Shown here: one piece after another, positions 16,030 through 16,958 of the stretch
Layout of the letters: each line of letters starts with the position of its first letter
Position numbering within the stretch: position 1 is the first letter of the stretch
From: Aureispira sp964404215
Lineage (GTDB): Bacteria > Bacteroidota > Bacteroidia > Chitinophagales > Saprospiraceae
DNA: 16,958 nucleotides
Assembly (NCBI GenBank): GCA_964404215.1
Contig: CAYOJF010000109.1
Coordinates: forward strand, 1 to 16,958
Direction: 5' to 3'
Translations under genes and position numbers: made by a program
Notes under the pieces: model-generated
Told to the model about the DNA's origin: nothing
Database searches by the model: none
What the model saw: the letters and a program-made list of their open reading frames with translations, nothing else

Positions 16030-16878
16030 ATGGGTTGGTATAAAAGAGATAAGGAAGGTATTACTACCGCTACTACACAGAAAAAAGAAACACCAGACGG
16101 AATCTGGCACAAATGCCATAGTTGTATGCACCGTTCTACTGTCAAGGATTTGGTTGATAATTTGTACTGTTGTCCTAATTGTCAACAGCACGAACGAATA
16201 GGCTCTCAAGAGTACTTTGAAATTCTGTTTGATGGTAAATTCAAAGAGCTGTTTGATGATGTACTCGCTCATGACTTTTTAGGCTTTACAGATCTAAAAC
16301 CATATAATGAACGACTAGAAAGTGCCCGTAAAAAAACAGGTATTGATAGTGCAATTCGTGTTGCACATGGTAAAGTCAATCGCCTTCCTTTAGTGATTGC
16401 TGCTATGGACTTTGGGTTTATTGGCGGTTCGATGGGTTCTGCTATGGGCGAAAAAATAGCTCGTGCTATTGACTACAGCATTGAACACAAAATTCCTCTC
16501 ATGATTATTTCTAAATCTGGAGGAGCTAGAATGATGGAATCAGCTTTCTCACTCATGCAAATGGCTAAGGTGTCTGCTAAGTTGACACAACTAGCGGATG
16601 CAAAAGTTCCTTACCTATCCTTTTTGACAGATCCTACCACAGGTGGAGTCTCTGCTTCTTTTGCGATGCTAGGAGATATGAACTTCTCTGAACCTAATGC
16701 ACTAATTGCGTTTGCAGGTCCTCGTATTGTAAAAGAGACCATTAAAGTCAAAACATTACCAGAAGGTTTTCAACGTGCGGAATCATTGCTAGAAACAGGC
16801 TTTCTTGATTTTATTGTGGAAAGAAAAAATTTGAAAGAAAAAATAGGTGATATCTTATATCTATTTAGCAAAGCATAA
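16030..16878 (+). CDS. accD: Acetyl-CoA carboxylase carboxyltransferase subunit beta
   Basis: This 282-residue cytoplasmic subunit, with AccA, transfers the carboxyl group from carboxybiotin to acetyl-CoA to make malonyl-CoA, the committed step of fatty acid synthesis. The N-terminal zinc ribbon is present: C29-HS-C32 and C48-PN-C51 (C47 is an extra neighbour). The crotonase-like core carries FGFIGGSMGSAMGEKIARA (128-146), SKSGGARMMES (161-171) and DPTTGGVSASFAMLGD (201-216), which supply the oxyanion and CoA-binding loops. Length is normal for the family. ATG at 16030 directly precedes the conserved MGWYKR-type N-terminus. No accA or folC is next to it within the window. The gene stands alone between a divergent sugar permease and its own strong terminator. 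Confidence 0.96.
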   Translation: MGWYKRDKEGITTATTQKKETPDGIWHKCHSCMHRSTVKDLVDNLYCCPNCQQHERIGSQEYFEILFDGKFKELFDDVLAHDFLGFTDLKPYNERLESARKKTGIDSAIRVAHGKVNRLPLVIAAMDFGFIGGSMGSAMGEKIARAIDYSIEHKIPLMIISKSGGARMMESAFSLMQMAKVSAKLTQLADAKVPYLSFLTDPTTGGVSASFAMLGDMNFSEPNALIAFAGPRIVKETIKVKTLPEGFQRAESLLETGFLDFIVERKNLKEKIGDILYLFSKA

Positions 16879-16903
16879 GACCTCTATTATCAAAAAATCG
16901 AAG

Positions 16904-16944
16904 GAGGCTGTCGGAAAAGTAAAAATCCGATAGTCTCTTTTTTT
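16904..16944 (+). terminator. Intrinsic terminator of accD
   Basis: A 12-bp stem pairs 16904-16915 (GAGGCTGTCGGA) with 16926-16937 (TCCGATAGTCTC), with two G-U pairs and a 10-base A-rich loop, followed by seven T. It is 26 bases after the accD stop codon. Confidence 0.85.
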
Positions 16945-16958
16945 ATTTAGAGGTGTTT

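Noticed and set aside
16015..16272. Minus-strand open frame overlapping the start of accD
   Set aside because: It is antisense to the zinc-ribbon coding region of accD, a certain gene.

Overview
This window reads as a low-GC Bacteroidota chromosome, most likely a Saprospiria-type marine bacterium (an Aureispira-like genome is my best guess, with low certainty). Four things support the phylum. MurF and alanine racemase are fused in one chain. A secreted protein ends in a type IX secretion (Por) sorting domain. The sensor kinase is a TPR-LytS type. Several promoter candidates match the Bacteroidota sigma-A form TTTG-N19/20-TAnnTTTG, while Shine-Dalgarno sequences are largely absent.

Layout, left to right. 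(1) At 1-1238 a fatty acid desaturase on the minus strand has a clear intrinsic terminator at its 3' end. (2) At 1402-7898 a tight minus-strand gene string is read from 7898 down: a secreted protein of unknown function, two small multi-span membrane proteins, a TPR/LytS-type sensor histidine kinase, and the MurF-Alr fusion. Overlaps of 1 and 4 bases and a 6-base gap suggest co-transcription of most of it. (3) At 7899-8684 lies a 786-base non-coding accessory stretch. It holds a MITE-like segment with imperfect terminal repeats, a 171-base foldback palindrome, and a good promoter for the rightward gene. (4) At 8685-11964 a plus-strand pair encodes a large membrane-anchored protein with a C-terminal beta-propeller and a 20-base-overlapping DHFR/RibD-like reductase. 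(5) At 11995-12570 an AhpD-like peroxidase-reductase lies on the minus strand. (6) At 12772-14175 a secreted plant-type leucine-rich-repeat protein has an Ig-like domain and a T9SS tail. (7) At 14274-15734 a FucP/GluP-type sugar permease converges on it. (8) At 16030-16878 lies accD, followed by a strong terminator.

Most genes have housekeeping or envelope roles: membrane lipid (desaturase, AccD), peptidoglycan precursor (MurF-Alr), sugar uptake and redox defence. No phage, CRISPR, toxin-antitoxin or defence operon is visible. The least explained parts are the gene string leading into the kinase and murF-alr, and the foldback DNA in the 786-base intergenic region. No RNA genes were recognised.
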